DNA from: Rhizobium terrae
GTDB taxonomy: Bacteria; Pseudomonadota; Alphaproteobacteria; Rhizobiales; Rhizobiaceae
Direction of reading: 5' to 3'
Assembly: GCF_003425685.1 (NCBI RefSeq)
Contig: NZ_QJKM01000019.1
Location: 1-64,000, forward strand
Length of the DNA: 64,000 nucleotides
Below, in pieces: positions 6,617-15,806 of this stretch. A model generated the notes under the pieces. The model did not search any database, was not told where the DNA came from, and saw nothing but the letters and a program-made list of their open reading frames with translations. Within the stretch, counting starts at the first letter, position 1. Every line of letters begins with the position of its first letter. The translations under genes were made by a program, and so were the position numbers.

Positions 6617-9600
6617 TCAGTGGAAGTTTCTGGATTTGATTTTCAAATTATCGATATGGAGATCAGGTATATATATATCGCGAGCTTGCACAGCGGGTTT
6701 GGGATTATCCCGTGGATCCGGTCCTCCTCCGTGCTTGACCTGATCGCCGCGGCCATGGGGAAGCCTGAAGTCGCCGAGGCCGCCGTCCCGGTTACCAACG
6801 CTTGCCAGGTCGGAGGAGAAATCGAACAGACGCTGGGCAACGAGATGAACAACCTCGCCTTCCCGCTGAATGCGCCCGTTGATGGCCATCATGCTCGCCG
6901 TCATCAGGACCCGCCGCTGGCGTTCGAACAGCGACGGCCAGACGACCGCGTTGACGATACCGGTCTCGTCTTCCAGAGTCAGGAACATCACGCCCTTGGC
7001 CGATCCCGGTCGTTGTCGCACGAGAACCAGACCGGCCGTCCAAAGCCATCTACCGTCGCGTTGTCCCATCGCCTCGGCACAGGTAACGATGCCTTTGCGA
7101 TTGAGGTCCTTTCGGAGAAACGAGACCGGATGCGCTCGCAACGTGAGACCGGTATGCGAGTAGTCCTCGACAACCTCCCTGCCCTCGGTCATCAATTTCA
7201 GGGCTACTTCGGGCTCCTGCATTTCGGCGATCACCTTGGCCTCGCGCTCAGCGGCGGCCGCCCAAAGCTCCAGGGGTTCATCCCGGAGCGCCTTGATATC
7301 CCAGAGTGCCTGCCGCCGCTCCAATTGCAGCGACGGCAGGAAAGCATCTGCCTCCGCCAGCTTGACCAGCGAAGACGGAGACACGCCGGAACGTCGCCAC
7401 ATGTCATCGGCCGATGCGAACGGCTGATCTCCCCGAGCCAGGATGATCCGGGCGGCATCGTTGGTGGACAGTCCCTTCACGAGGCGCATGCCAAGCCTGA
7501 CAGCAAACCGGTCGGAATTGCCGATCCGCTCCATCGTGCAGTCCCAGCGGGAGCGGTTCACACAGACAGGTCGAACTTCGACACCGTGGTTTCTCGCATC
7601 CTGGACGATCTGCGCGACGCTGTAAAATCCCATCGGCTGGCTGTTCAGCAGGGCGGCACAAAAGACGTCGGGGTGGTGACACTTGACCCACGAACTTGCA
7701 TAGGCGATCAGCGCGAAGCTCGCGGCGTGGCTTTCGGGAAAGCCATAGGAGCCGAAGCCTTCGAGCTGGGTGAAGGTTTTCTCCGCAAATTCCCGGCTGT
7801 AGCCGTTCTTGACCATGCCATCGACGAGCTTGTCCTTGAACTTCGAAACCCCGCCTGTAAACTTGAACGTCGCCATTGCCCGGCGCAACTGGTCGGCTTC
7901 GCCTGCCGTGAATCCGGCGCAGGTCATTGCGACCTTCATCGCGCTCTCCTGAAACAGCGGAACGCCAAGCGTCTTGCCGAGAACGGCTTCGAGTTCGGGC
8001 GTCGGATACTCGACCTTCTCCTTGCCTTCGCGCCGCCGCAGATACGGGTGCACCATGTCCCCCTGGATAGGTCCCGGCCGGACGATCGCCACCTGCACGA
8101 CGAGGTCGTAAAACGTGCGAGGCTTCAGGCGGGGCAACATCGCCATCTGGGCGCGGCTTTCGATCTGGAACGTGCCGAGCGTATCGGCCTTTCGGATCAT
8201 CGCGTAAGTGGCCGCGTCTTCCTGCTCGATATCGGTCAGCCCCATAGGAATGTTCTTGTGTTCCCTCAGCAGCTCGAACGATTTCGCCATGCAGGTCAGC
8301 ATGCCGAGTGCCAGCACATCGACCTTCATGAACTTCAGTGCCTCGATGTCGTCCTTGTCCCATTCCACGACCTGCCGGTCCTTCATGGTCGCCGGTTCGA
8401 TCGGCACCAGATCGTCGAGCCGATCCTGGGTCAGAACGAAACCGCCCGGATGCTGGCCGAGATGGCGGGGCGCGCCCATCAGCTGGGCCGAAAGGTCCAG
8501 CGCCAGCTTCAGACGGTAATCCGCCGTGTTCATGTTATTGTCCTTGAGCTGCTTCTCGCCGACGCCTTCCGACCAGCCCCAGACCCCAGAGGAGAGCTGC
8601 GTGATCAGGTCTTCTGGTAGCCCTAAGGCTTTGCCGACATCGCGCAGCGCGCCCTTGGCACGGTAGCGGGTGACGGTGGAACAGAGCGCAGAGCGCGAGC
8701 GGCCATAGGTCTCGTAGATCCACTGGATGACCTCTTCGCGGCGGGCGTGCTCGAAATCGACGTCGATATCCGGAGGCTCGTCGCGTTCCATCGACACGAA
8801 CCGCTCGAACAACAGGTCACCGGCTTCCGGGTTGATGCTGGTGATGCCGAGGCAGTAACAGACGGCAGAATTGGCAGCCGATCCTCTTCCCTGGCAGAGA
8901 ATGCCTTGCGACCGGGCATACCGGACGATGCTGTAGACGGTGAGGAAGTATGGTGCGTATTTCATCACCCGGATGAGTTCGAGCTCATGCAGGATCGCCT
9001 TGCGGACCTTGTCGGGGATCCCCTCCGGGTACCGGTTTGCGGCGCCCTCCCAGGCGAACTTGGTCAGCGACTGCTGGGCATCGAGACCGGGCACCAGGGC
9101 CTCCTCCGGGTACTGGTATTGCAGCTCGCTCATGTCGAAACGACAGCGATCGACGATTTCGCGCGTTCGTGCCAGCGCCTCCGGATATCCCGAGAACAGC
9201 CGGTGCATTTCTTCCGGCCCCTTTAAGAACCGATCGGCATGTCGCTCGCGATCGAAGCCTACGCTGTCGATCGTGGTGCGATTGCGGATGCAGGTGACGA
9301 TGTCCTGCAACTGCCGGCGACTTGGATCATGAAACAAAACGTCGTTGGTGACGACCGTTTTGACCTTGTGGCGAGCGGCCAGGTTCGAGAGATTGTGAAG
9401 CCGCAGGCGATCATTCGGGCGACGGCGCAGGCACAGTGAGACATAGGCCCTATCGCCGAAAATCGCAGCGATCTTCCTGAGCTGGCCTGCAGTGGTCTCG
9501 TCGGCCTCATCCGGGACAAGAATCGCAATCAGCCCAGCGCTGTAGGCTTCCACGTCCGACAGATCAAGGATGCACTTGCCCTTGCCGCCCCGGCTCTTGC

Positions 9601-9883
9601 CAAGCGAAAGCAGGCGGGTCAGCCGCGAATAGGCTGGCCGGTCGGTCGGGTAGACCAGGATCGACGTACCGTCGGAAAGATCGAGCCGACAGCCGACGAC
9701 CAGTCTAACGCCCGTGGTCTTTGCCGCCTCCCATGCCCGCACGATCCCGGCAAGCGAATTGCGATCGACCACGCCAAGAGCGTCTATGCCAAGCGCGGCC
9801 GCGGTGGCAAAAAGTTCCTCGGCCGAACTCGCTCCACGCAGGAACGAGAAATGCGTGGTGACCTGAAGTTCGGCATATCTCAT
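6617..9883 (-). CDS. dnaE2: Error-prone DNA polymerase DnaE2 (ImuC)
   Basis: The 1088-aa C-family polymerase has an N-terminal PHP domain (ELQVTTHFSFLRGASSAEEL) and the palm acidic residues in PPDIDVDFEH and MKVDVLALGML. It also has fingers motifs such as HPGGFVLT, a helix-hairpin-helix region and a C-terminal OB domain (GLVLVRQRPGSAKGVMF). It is the translesion polymerase of the ImuA-ImuB-DnaE2 mutasome and is recruited to the clamp by ImuB. Its ATG overlaps the imuB stop (9880-9883). The C-terminal tail after the OB domain (about 40 aa, ending IKSRNFH) is probably flexible. Confidence 0.97.
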   Translation of the reverse strand: MRYAELQVTTHFSFLRGASSAEELFATAAALGIDALGVVDRNSLAGIVRAWEAAKTTGVRLVVGCRLDLSDGTSILVYPTDRPAYSRLTRLLSLGKSRGGKGKCILDLSDVEAYSAGLIAILVPDEADETTAGQLRKIAAIFGDRAYVSLCLRRRPNDRLRLHNLSNLAARHKVKTVVTNDVLFHDPSRRQLQDIVTCIRNRTTIDSVGFDRERHADRFLKGPEEMHRLFSGYPEALARTREIVDRCRFDMSELQYQYPEEALVPGLDAQQSLTKFAWEGAANRYPEGIPDKVRKAILHELELIRVMKYAPYFLTVYSIVRYARSQGILCQGRGSAANSAVCYCLGITSINPEAGDLLFERFVSMERDEPPDIDVDFEHARREEVIQWIYETYGRSRSALCSTVTRYRAKGALRDVGKALGLPEDLITQLSSGVWGWSEGVGEKQLKDNNMNTADYRLKLALDLSAQLMGAPRHLGQHPGGFVLTQDRLDDLVPIEPATMKDRQVVEWDKDDIEALKFMKVDVLALGMLTCMAKSFELLREHKNIPMGLTDIEQEDAATYAMIRKADTLGTFQIESRAQMAMLPRLKPRTFYDLVVQVAIVRPGPIQGDMVHPYLRRREGKEKVEYPTPELEAVLGKTLGVPLFQESAMKVAMTCAGFTAGEADQLRRAMATFKFTGGVSKFKDKLVDGMVKNGYSREFAEKTFTQLEGFGSYGFPESHAASFALIAYASSWVKCHHPDVFCAALLNSQPMGFYSVAQIVQDARNHGVEVRPVCVNRSRWDCTMERIGNSDRFAVRLGMRLVKGLSTNDAARIILARGDQPFASADDMWRRSGVSPSSLVKLAEADAFLPSLQLERRQALWDIKALRDEPLELWAAAAEREAKVIAEMQEPEVALKLMTEGREVVEDYSHTGLTLRAHPVSFLRKDLNRKGIVTCAEAMGQRDGRWLWTAGLVLVRQRPGSAKGVMFLTLEDETGIVNAVVWPSLFERQRRVLMTASMMAINGRIQREGEVVHLVAQRLFDFSSDLASVGNRDGGLGDFRLPHGRGDQVKHGGGPDPRDNPKPAVQARDIYIPDLHIDNLKIKSRNFH

Positions 9884-11397
9884 CCAAACACCCCATGCAG
9901 AAACCAGAGGTGCGAGCCCGTCTCAGCATCCACCCCGTCACCGGCGCGATAGACCCAGTAGCGTTCACCCGCCTCGTCCTCGACAACGAAATAGTCCCGA
10001 ACGGCGGCATGTTCTCTCGGACGAAGCCACCACTCGCCGAATATCCGCTCCGGGCCGTCCGCACGCTTCACCCGGCGGCGTTTGCCACGCCAGGTGAATA
10101 CAGCCGGCGGCTGGTCGGGAAGCAGAGCGGTGACGTCGATCCGTTCCGGGTTTGCCAGCAGCCGCGAGGGCCTCGGCCATTTTGCAGCCCATGTCGCCCC
10201 GGTTTCGTCAGCCGTCGGGCCGACGCGCATCACCGATCGCTCGGGAACGTCGGAGGCGACGGGGGTGACCCGGTAAAGCCGCTGGCCGCGATTGCCGAGA
10301 ATGTCGACAAGCGGTGTCACGTCGACCACGGGTTCTTCGATCAGAGAGGATGCGGCCTGCCGCTCCTCGAGTGGCTCTGCCATGATGGCGACAAGCACCA
10401 TCCGTTCGATACCGAAGCCGGGATCGATCTTTTCGATGCGATCGCAGAGAAGCTTTGACAGTCTGGCGGGGTCACGCACCGGTTTTGCCAACCCGGCTCG
10501 AATGCACTGGCGGGTGTTATCGACACGATGGATGACAAGATCGGAACGCCTGACGCCGAGACCGCGTGCCTCAAGCTTAGAAGTGAGCTCACCAACCAGT
10601 CGGCGCACATATTTGGCGATCGTCTCCGCCGCGCCGATCGGCTCCTGAAAGTTCTTCGCTGCCTCGACAAGCTCCGGAGTGCGCAAAGGTTCGAGGGGTT
10701 CCGCCATTCGCCCGAAGAGCTGATCGAGGCGGCGCCCCACCTCAGGCCCATATCGCAGCGTCAACGGAGCGCGCGGCATTGCCGAGAGCTCCCCAACCGT
10801 CTCGACGCCCATCACCCGCAGTCCATGGATTGTGTCTGGCGGAAGACGCAGACAGTGGATCGGCAGGCCAGTCACCGCTCTCGCAACGCCGCCGACCGGG
10901 ACAACCGTCGTTTCGGCCGACGTCACGCGGGTGATGGCATGCGCGGCTCCCCATGTATCCGCGACCGCCGCACGTGCGGTGAGGCCCCGTCCCCTCAGCC
11001 CGTTGACCAACCCGGAGATCAGCAGATCTTCACCGCCCTGCAGGTGATCGGCGCCCTCCGTGTCCATGACGATCCCGTCCACACCATCGACGGCGACGAC
11101 CGGGCTGTACTGGCGGAGCGCCCATAGCGCCAGTCGTTCCAGGGCAGCAGCGTCGGCGCTGGGATCGGCATCGATCATCGTCAGATTGGCGACGATGGCC
11201 TGGGCTTTGCTCGCCGGCATGCCGATCTTGAGGCCCAGTTTGCGCGCGGCGGTATCGGCCGCCGAGATCCAGCGTTTCGACCCCGATTTCGAGATGACGA
11301 CGAGCGGCTGATCAGCTGGCACGGCTCCCTCTCCATGTCGACGTATCCGGTCTGTTGGCAGAGTGGGGAAGTAGACACACACGACCCTTGGCATCAC
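9880..11397 (-). CDS. imuB: ImuB, catalytically inactive Y-family polymerase
   Basis: The 505-aa protein belongs to the DinB/UmuC superfamily. At its start, PRVVCVYFPTLPTDRI replaces the metal-binding DMDAFF motif, as in other ImuB proteins, so it should not polymerise. ImuB acts as a scaffold linking the beta clamp, ImuA and DnaE2. The C-terminal third (GKRRRVKRADGPERIFGEWW, DYFVVEDEAGERYWVYR) is the ImuB-specific region. The start lies inside imuA, giving an 86-nt overlap; 11394 is an adjacent alternative start. It is coupled to dnaE2 by ATGA. Confidence 0.95.
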   Translation of the reverse strand: MMPRVVCVYFPTLPTDRIRRHGEGAVPADQPLVVISKSGSKRWISAADTAARKLGLKIGMPASKAQAIVANLTMIDADPSADAAALERLALWALRQYSPVVAVDGVDGIVMDTEGADHLQGGEDLLISGLVNGLRGRGLTARAAVADTWGAAHAITRVTSAETTVVPVGGVARAVTGLPIHCLRLPPDTIHGLRVMGVETVGELSAMPRAPLTLRYGPEVGRRLDQLFGRMAEPLEPLRTPELVEAAKNFQEPIGAAETIAKYVRRLVGELTSKLEARGLGVRRSDLVIHRVDNTRQCIRAGLAKPVRDPARLSKLLCDRIEKIDPGFGIERMVLVAIMAEPLEERQAASSLIEEPVVDVTPLVDILGNRGQRLYRVTPVASDVPERSVMRVGPTADETGATWAAKWPRPSRLLANPERIDVTALLPDQPPAVFTWRGKRRRVKRADGPERIFGEWWLRPREHAAVRDYFVVEDEAGERYWVYRAGDGVDAETGSHLWFLHGVFG

Positions 11398-12070
11398 AGG
11401 CTCCTATCTCGAACTCAGCACACTCGCCTGCCTTCACGCGCATCAATTCCAAGAGCCATCGGGCCCGGCCGACACCCGCGACCGGCAGCTCCTCCGACGG
11501 AAGCACGCTCACCCTCCACCGTGTCATCGAGGCCGTCGGATTGCCGAAGTCCGACGCTTCCGTCTGCCGCCGCCACCTGCGGACAACAAGCCCCATGGTT
11601 CCTGTCTTTTCGGCGGCCAGCTGCAGCCGCCGGGATGCCACCATCGGCAATCGAACCAGCTCCCCGACCACGGCTGCCAAGCCACCGAAGGAGAGCCCTT
11701 CTTCCATGGACGCAAGGACATCCTCCTCCTTGTCGCCTTCGCAGAAGATCACTCGGTCGGGATGCAAGCCGGCTTGGGCGACGGCGGGGAAAAACAGGTC
11801 TGGCCTCGTCAGGCACCATAGGACCTTGCCCTTCGAGCGCGCGGCAATGCCGGCGGCGAACAACGCGGCCGCCGCGCCGTCCACAGTGCCAGAGCCGCCA
11901 CCGGCGACCTCGTGAAGAGCCCCATAAGCCAGCCCACCACCGGGCAATCGCTCGTCCATCTCGCGGACGCCGAAGGGCAAAGCGGCAGGCTTCTTCGCCC
12001 CGCCGCCTTCCAGGTGCGCAATACGATCCCTGAGTTCCTCGATGACCCGAGGGCTATGGACGCGCGACAT
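11312..12070 (-). CDS. imuA: ImuA, RecA-like mutasome protein
   Basis: The 252-aa protein matches ImuA, with LPFGVREMDERLPGGGLAYGALHEV at the N-terminus (a RecA/SulA-like fold with a degenerate P-loop), VLWCLTRPDLFFP and GRARWLLELMRVK. In related systems ImuA supports DnaE2-dependent mutagenesis through contacts with ImuB and RecA. It is the first gene of the leftward operon. A perfect alphaproteobacterial LexA box lies 61-75 nt upstream. It overlaps imuB by 86 nt in another frame. Confidence 0.94.
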   Translation of the reverse strand: MSRVHSPRVIEELRDRIAHLEGGGAKKPAALPFGVREMDERLPGGGLAYGALHEVAGGGSGTVDGAAAALFAAGIAARSKGKVLWCLTRPDLFFPAVAQAGLHPDRVIFCEGDKEEDVLASMEEGLSFGGLAAVVGELVRLPMVASRRLQLAAEKTGTMGLVVRRWRRQTEASDFGNPTASMTRWRVSVLPSEELPVAGVGRARWLLELMRVKAGECAEFEIGACDAKGRVCLLPHSANRPDTSTWRGSRAS

Positions 12071-12130
12071 CGTTCACGGACCTCCCTCGGCTCGTGTTGC
12101 ATGGACTTCATGTCCCCGAAAATTGTTGGT

Positions 12131-12145
12131 GTTCTTCTTTTGTTC
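12131..12145. promoter_or_regulatory. LexA (SOS) box upstream of imuA
   Basis: GTTC at 12131-12134 and GTTC at 12142-12145 are separated by 7 nt, exactly matching the alphaproteobacterial LexA consensus GTTC-N7-GTTC. The box is 61 nt upstream of the imuA start and should make the five-gene operon DNA-damage inducible. Confidence 0.85.
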
Positions 12146-12330
12146 CGTGCCCATGACGGAGTCAAGCCGGTCTTATCGAGCTTATTTAGGCTCCGCTAAA
12201 GCGCTGCGGGCGAAATGATGAAACGAATCAGGAGCCTAGGCTGCGGGAGCCAAGTGACTCCACCGCCTCATTTTTTTCCGCGTTTTGCACAAGGACCTGA
12301 AAGATGCGGCGGCGTGACAGCTGCCGAAAC

Positions 12331-12487
12331 GAAAAAGCCTGCCGCGGGAGGAGGTGCGGCAGGCTTTTCGAAAGTAACCAAACAGCAACTGGGAGGAGGA
12401 GTGTCGCTGTTCCGCAAACGCCCTTGGGAGGAGGAGAGGACGTCTGCATGTCGAACCAACGCGGGAGGAGATGCACCGCTTCGATAG
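12331..12487 (-). ncRNA. Alpha-r14 (NfeR1-like) small RNA with anti-SD loops
   Basis: On the minus strand three consecutive hairpins each present CCTCCTCCC in the loop. The first stem is GCAGACGTCCT/AGGGCGTTTGC, the second AACAGCGA/TTGCTGTT, and the third a perfect 9-bp stem GCCTGCCGC/GCGGCAGGC (12337-12364) followed by a T-run that serves as Rho-independent terminator. A further CTCCTCCC lies nearer the 5' end. These anti-Shine-Dalgarno loops are the hallmark of rhizobial alpha-r14 sRNAs, which pair with ribosome-binding sites of transport genes. The 5' end is approximate: CTGTAT (minus strand, 12500-12495) may be the -10 box, and the family's usual 115-125 nt would start nearer 12455. Confidence 0.78.
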
Positions 12488-12723
12488 TCACATCATACAG
12501 GTTCTGGCCGCCTATTAAATGGGCTTTGCTGCAGCGCAGTCATGCCGAAAGCGCATATCAATTCCGACGGGCCGGGTCGGTCATTCAAAGCCGATGGCGC
12601 TGTTGTCCACCGCCCCTGCCCAACTCCATGGAACAAAAGGACAATCTGTCGCTTTTTGCTTCCTAAGGTCGCGCGCTGTGACAACCAGACGTGACAGGAG
12701 GCGGATGTGTACCGGGGACTGCC

Positions 12724-15390
12724 ATGGCCAGAGACAAGCTCTCGACTTACAAACAAAAGCGCGATTTTCAGAAAACGCAGGAGCCGAGCGGCTCGGCGAA
12801 ACTGAAGGCATCGAACCGCCGGCGTTTCGTTATCCAGAAACACGATGCGACGCGGCTGCATTACGACCTGAGGCTCGAACTCGATGGGGTGTTCAAGTCC
12901 TGGGCGGTGACCAAGGGACCGTCACTCGATCCGCACGACAAGCGGTTGGCCGTCGAGGTCGAAGACCACCCGCTGGACTACGGTGACTTCGAAGGAACGA
13001 TCCCGAAGGGGCAATATGGCGGAGGCACGGTCATGTTGTGGGACCGTGGCTACTGGGAGCCGGAAGGCAACAAAACGCCGGAGCAGGCGCTCGCCAAAGG
13101 TGACTTCAAGTTCACACTGGAAGGCGAGCGCCTTCATGGCAGCTTCGTGCTAGTGCGGATGCGCACCGACCGCGACGGCGGCAAGCGGACCAACTGGCTG
13201 CTGATCAAACATCACGACGATTTTTCGGTCGAGGAAAACGGCGCCGCCGTGCTTGAGGAGAACGCGGCGTCGGTGGCCTCGGGCCGAACCATGGAGGCGA
13301 TCGCCGCCGGCAAGGGCCGGAAGCCGAAGCCGTTCATGGTCCAGAGTGGCGACGTTCAGGCCGATGCGGTCTGGGACAGCAACCACGGCCTCGCTGCGGA
13401 AGAACGCAAAGCCGAAACCAAAACTAAAAGGAAATCAGCCCCAGCCAAAGCTGCCAAGCCAGCGAAGTCCGCAATGCCCGACTTCATCGCGCCGCAACTC
13501 TGCGAAACGCTGGAACGCCCGCCCTCGGCCGAGGGCTGGATCCACGAGATCAAGTTCGATGGCTACCGCATACAGGCGCGGATCGAAAACGGCGAGGTGA
13601 CGCTGAAGACCAGAAAGGGCCTGGACTGGACGGCAAAATATCCGGCGATTGCAACATCGGCCGCAAACCTGCCTGATGCCATCATTGACGGCGAGATTTG
13701 CGCCCTCGACGAAAATGGTGCGCCGGACTTCGCAGCACTTCAAGCGGCGCTGTCGGAAGGAAAGACCGATGCGCTGGTCTACTTTGCCTTCGACCTGTTG
13801 TTCGACGACGATGAGGATCTGCGGCAACTGCCGCTCACCGAACGGAAGGAACGGCTGCAGAAACTGTTGGATGATGCCGGCGAGGATCCACGCCTGCGGT
13901 TCGTGGAGCATTTCGAGACTGGCGGAGATGCCGTCCTGAAGTCGGCCTGCAAGCTCTCACTGGAAGGCATCGTCTCGAAACAGGCGGATGCTCCCTATCA
14001 GTCGGGCCGCACCGAGACCTGGGCGAAGTCCAAGTGCCGTGCCGGCCATGAAGTCGTGATCGGCGCCTATGCCAAGACCGACGGCAAGTTCCGTTCGCTG
14101 CTGGTCGGCGTCTTCAGGGGTGATCACTTCGTCTATGTCGGTCGGGTCGGGACCGGCTATGGTGCCAAAACGGTCGAGACGATCCTGCCGAGGCTGCAGG
14201 AACTGGAAGCCTCAAAGTCGGCTTTTACGGGGATCGGCGCCCCGAAAAAGGATCCCAATGTCGTCTGGGTGAAGCCGGAGCTGGTCGCGGAGATCCAGTT
14301 CGCCGGCTGGACAGCGGATGGACTGGTCCGCCAGGCGGCATTCAAGGGATTGCGCGAAGACAAGCCTGCAGCCGAGGTCGAGGCAGAAAAGCCGGCCTCG
14401 CCTACGAAAGTAACCGAAACTCCGACGCCAACCGGCACCAAGACAGCAAGGCAGGCCCGCGGCAAGAACGCCAAGGCCGAGGTGATGGGCGTGATGATCT
14501 CCAGCCCGGACAAGCCCCTGTGGCCGGATGCCAATGACGGAGAACCGGTCACCAAGGAAGATCTTGCCCGGTATCACGAAACTATCGGTCCATGGCTGAT
14601 CGACCATATCAAGGGGCGGCCATGCTCGATCATCCGGACGCCTGACGGCATCGGCGGCGAGCAGTTCTTCCAGCGACACGCGATGCCTGGAACCTCGAAC
14701 CTGCTCGAACTGGTGGAGGTGTTCGGCGACAGGAAACCCTATCTGCAGGTCGATCGGGTCGAGGGCCTTGCGGCCATCGCCCAGATCGGCGGCGTCGAAC
14801 TACATCCCTGGAATTGCGAACCGGGCCAACCGGAGGTACCCGGTCGTCTCGTCTTCGACCTCGATCCGGGTCCGGATGTCCCCTTCTCCACCGTCGTCGA
14901 AGCCGCCCGAGAAATGCGGGACCGGTTGGAGGAACTCGGTCTTGTGAGCTTCTGCAAGACCACCGGTGGCAAGGGTCTGCATGTCGTCACTCCGCTGGCC
15001 GTGGCAAAGGGCAAGAAGCTGACCTGGCCGGAGGCGAAAGGGTTTGCCCACGATGTTTGCATGCAGATGGCACGCGAGAACCCCGAGCTTTATCTGATCA
15101 AAATGGCAAAGAACCAGCGCAACGGCCGGATCTTCCTGGATTACCTGCGCAATGATCGGATGGCGACGGCCGTCGCACCGCTGTCGCCACGCGCCCGGCC
15201 GGGCGCGACTGTATCGATGCCGCTGACCTGGAGCCAAGTGAAGACGGATCTGAACCCGAAGCGGTTTACTGTCCGCACAGTGCCTGCACTTCTGGCGAAA
15301 ACCAGCGCTTGGCAGGACTATTGCGACGGACAGCGCTCGCTGGAGCAGGCGATTAAGCGGCTGGGCAAGATGGCGAAAGCGGCGGCATGA
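12724..15390 (+). CDS. ligD: Multifunctional NHEJ DNA ligase LigD (PE-Lig-Pol)
   Basis: The 888-aa protein has three domains. A 3'-phosphoesterase lies at about residues 30-160 (HDATRLHYDLRLE with His40, His46 and Asp48; EDHPLDYGDFEG). An ATP-dependent ligase lies at about 260-560 with nucleotidyl Lys277 in EIKFDGYR. An archaeo-eukaryotic primase-type polymerase lies at about 600-885 with Asp712/Asp714 in FDLDPGPD. It trims, fills and seals double-strand breaks held by Ku. I chose ATG 12724 (MARDKLSTY) as the conserved start rather than the in-frame 12691. Its stop overlaps the next ATG. Ku genes lie opposite at 16.8-18.6 kb. Confidence 0.96.
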   Translation: MARDKLSTYKQKRDFQKTQEPSGSAKLKASNRRRFVIQKHDATRLHYDLRLELDGVFKSWAVTKGPSLDPHDKRLAVEVEDHPLDYGDFEGTIPKGQYGGGTVMLWDRGYWEPEGNKTPEQALAKGDFKFTLEGERLHGSFVLVRMRTDRDGGKRTNWLLIKHHDDFSVEENGAAVLEENAASVASGRTMEAIAAGKGRKPKPFMVQSGDVQADAVWDSNHGLAAEERKAETKTKRKSAPAKAAKPAKSAMPDFIAPQLCETLERPPSAEGWIHEIKFDGYRIQARIENGEVTLKTRKGLDWTAKYPAIATSAANLPDAIIDGEICALDENGAPDFAALQAALSEGKTDALVYFAFDLLFDDDEDLRQLPLTERKERLQKLLDDAGEDPRLRFVEHFETGGDAVLKSACKLSLEGIVSKQADAPYQSGRTETWAKSKCRAGHEVVIGAYAKTDGKFRSLLVGVFRGDHFVYVGRVGTGYGAKTVETILPRLQELEASKSAFTGIGAPKKDPNVVWVKPELVAEIQFAGWTADGLVRQAAFKGLREDKPAAEVEAEKPASPTKVTETPTPTGTKTARQARGKNAKAEVMGVMISSPDKPLWPDANDGEPVTKEDLARYHETIGPWLIDHIKGRPCSIIRTPDGIGGEQFFQRHAMPGTSNLLELVEVFGDRKPYLQVDRVEGLAAIAQIGGVELHPWNCEPGQPEVPGRLVFDLDPGPDVPFSTVVEAAREMRDRLEELGLVSFCKTTGGKGLHVVTPLAVAKGKKLTWPEAKGFAHDVCMQMARENPELYLIKMAKNQRNGRIFLDYLRNDRMATAVAPLSPRARPGATVSMPLTWSQVKTDLNPKRFTVRTVPALLAKTSAWQDYCDGQRSLEQAIKRLGKMAKAAA

Positions 15391-15775
15391 CAGACGAGCG
15401 GGCACATCGTCAGTACACGGGTTTCCGTAACGTCGGCCGTTTGGCCCGCCTGCGCCGCATAACCGGGTTTCCCGGCACACGCTTTTCGCTTGGAGCAGAT
15501 TCAATCATGGGGTTGGTGCCGGGTGTCGGGGATTTCGCCGGCGCTGCGATCAGTCTATACATCGTCAACGAGGCGCGGCGGCTCGGCGTGCCCAATGCAA
15601 GCTTATTAAGATGCTGGTCAATATTGGCTTCGATGCGGCGGCCGGAAGTGTCCCATTGGTAGGGGACCTGTTCGACGTCTACTTCAAATCCAACCGCCGT
15701 AACCTCGATCTCGTTCTGGATCATTTCGGTCTCGACCATTCCGACCTCGATCGCAGATGGCCGACACAGGAATGA
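15387..15775 (+). pseudogene. DUF4112 membrane-associated protein, frameshifted
   Basis: The first part, after an ATGA overlap with ligD, reads as DUF4112 (FPGTRFSLGADSIMGLVPG, VNEARRLGVPNA). At about 15599 the frame shifts. The continuation in the next frame is clearly the second half of the domain (MLVNIGFDAAAGSVPLVG, DLFDVYFKSNRRNLDLVLD), ending at the TGA at 15773-15775. Restoring one base in the short A-run before GCTT would give one intact gene of about 129 codons. It is either a real single-base deletion or a sequencing error. The function of DUF4112 is unknown; two glycine-rich hydrophobic segments suggest membrane association. Confidence 0.8.
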
Positions 15776-15806
15776 ACCCGCCCGTTCGACAGCCGCCAAC
15801 ATCAGC

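Noticed and set aside
6344..8620. A 758-codon open frame on the plus strand opposite dnaE2
   Set aside because: It reads antisense through the middle of DnaE2, has no family signature, and its composition follows from third-position GC bias in the real gene.
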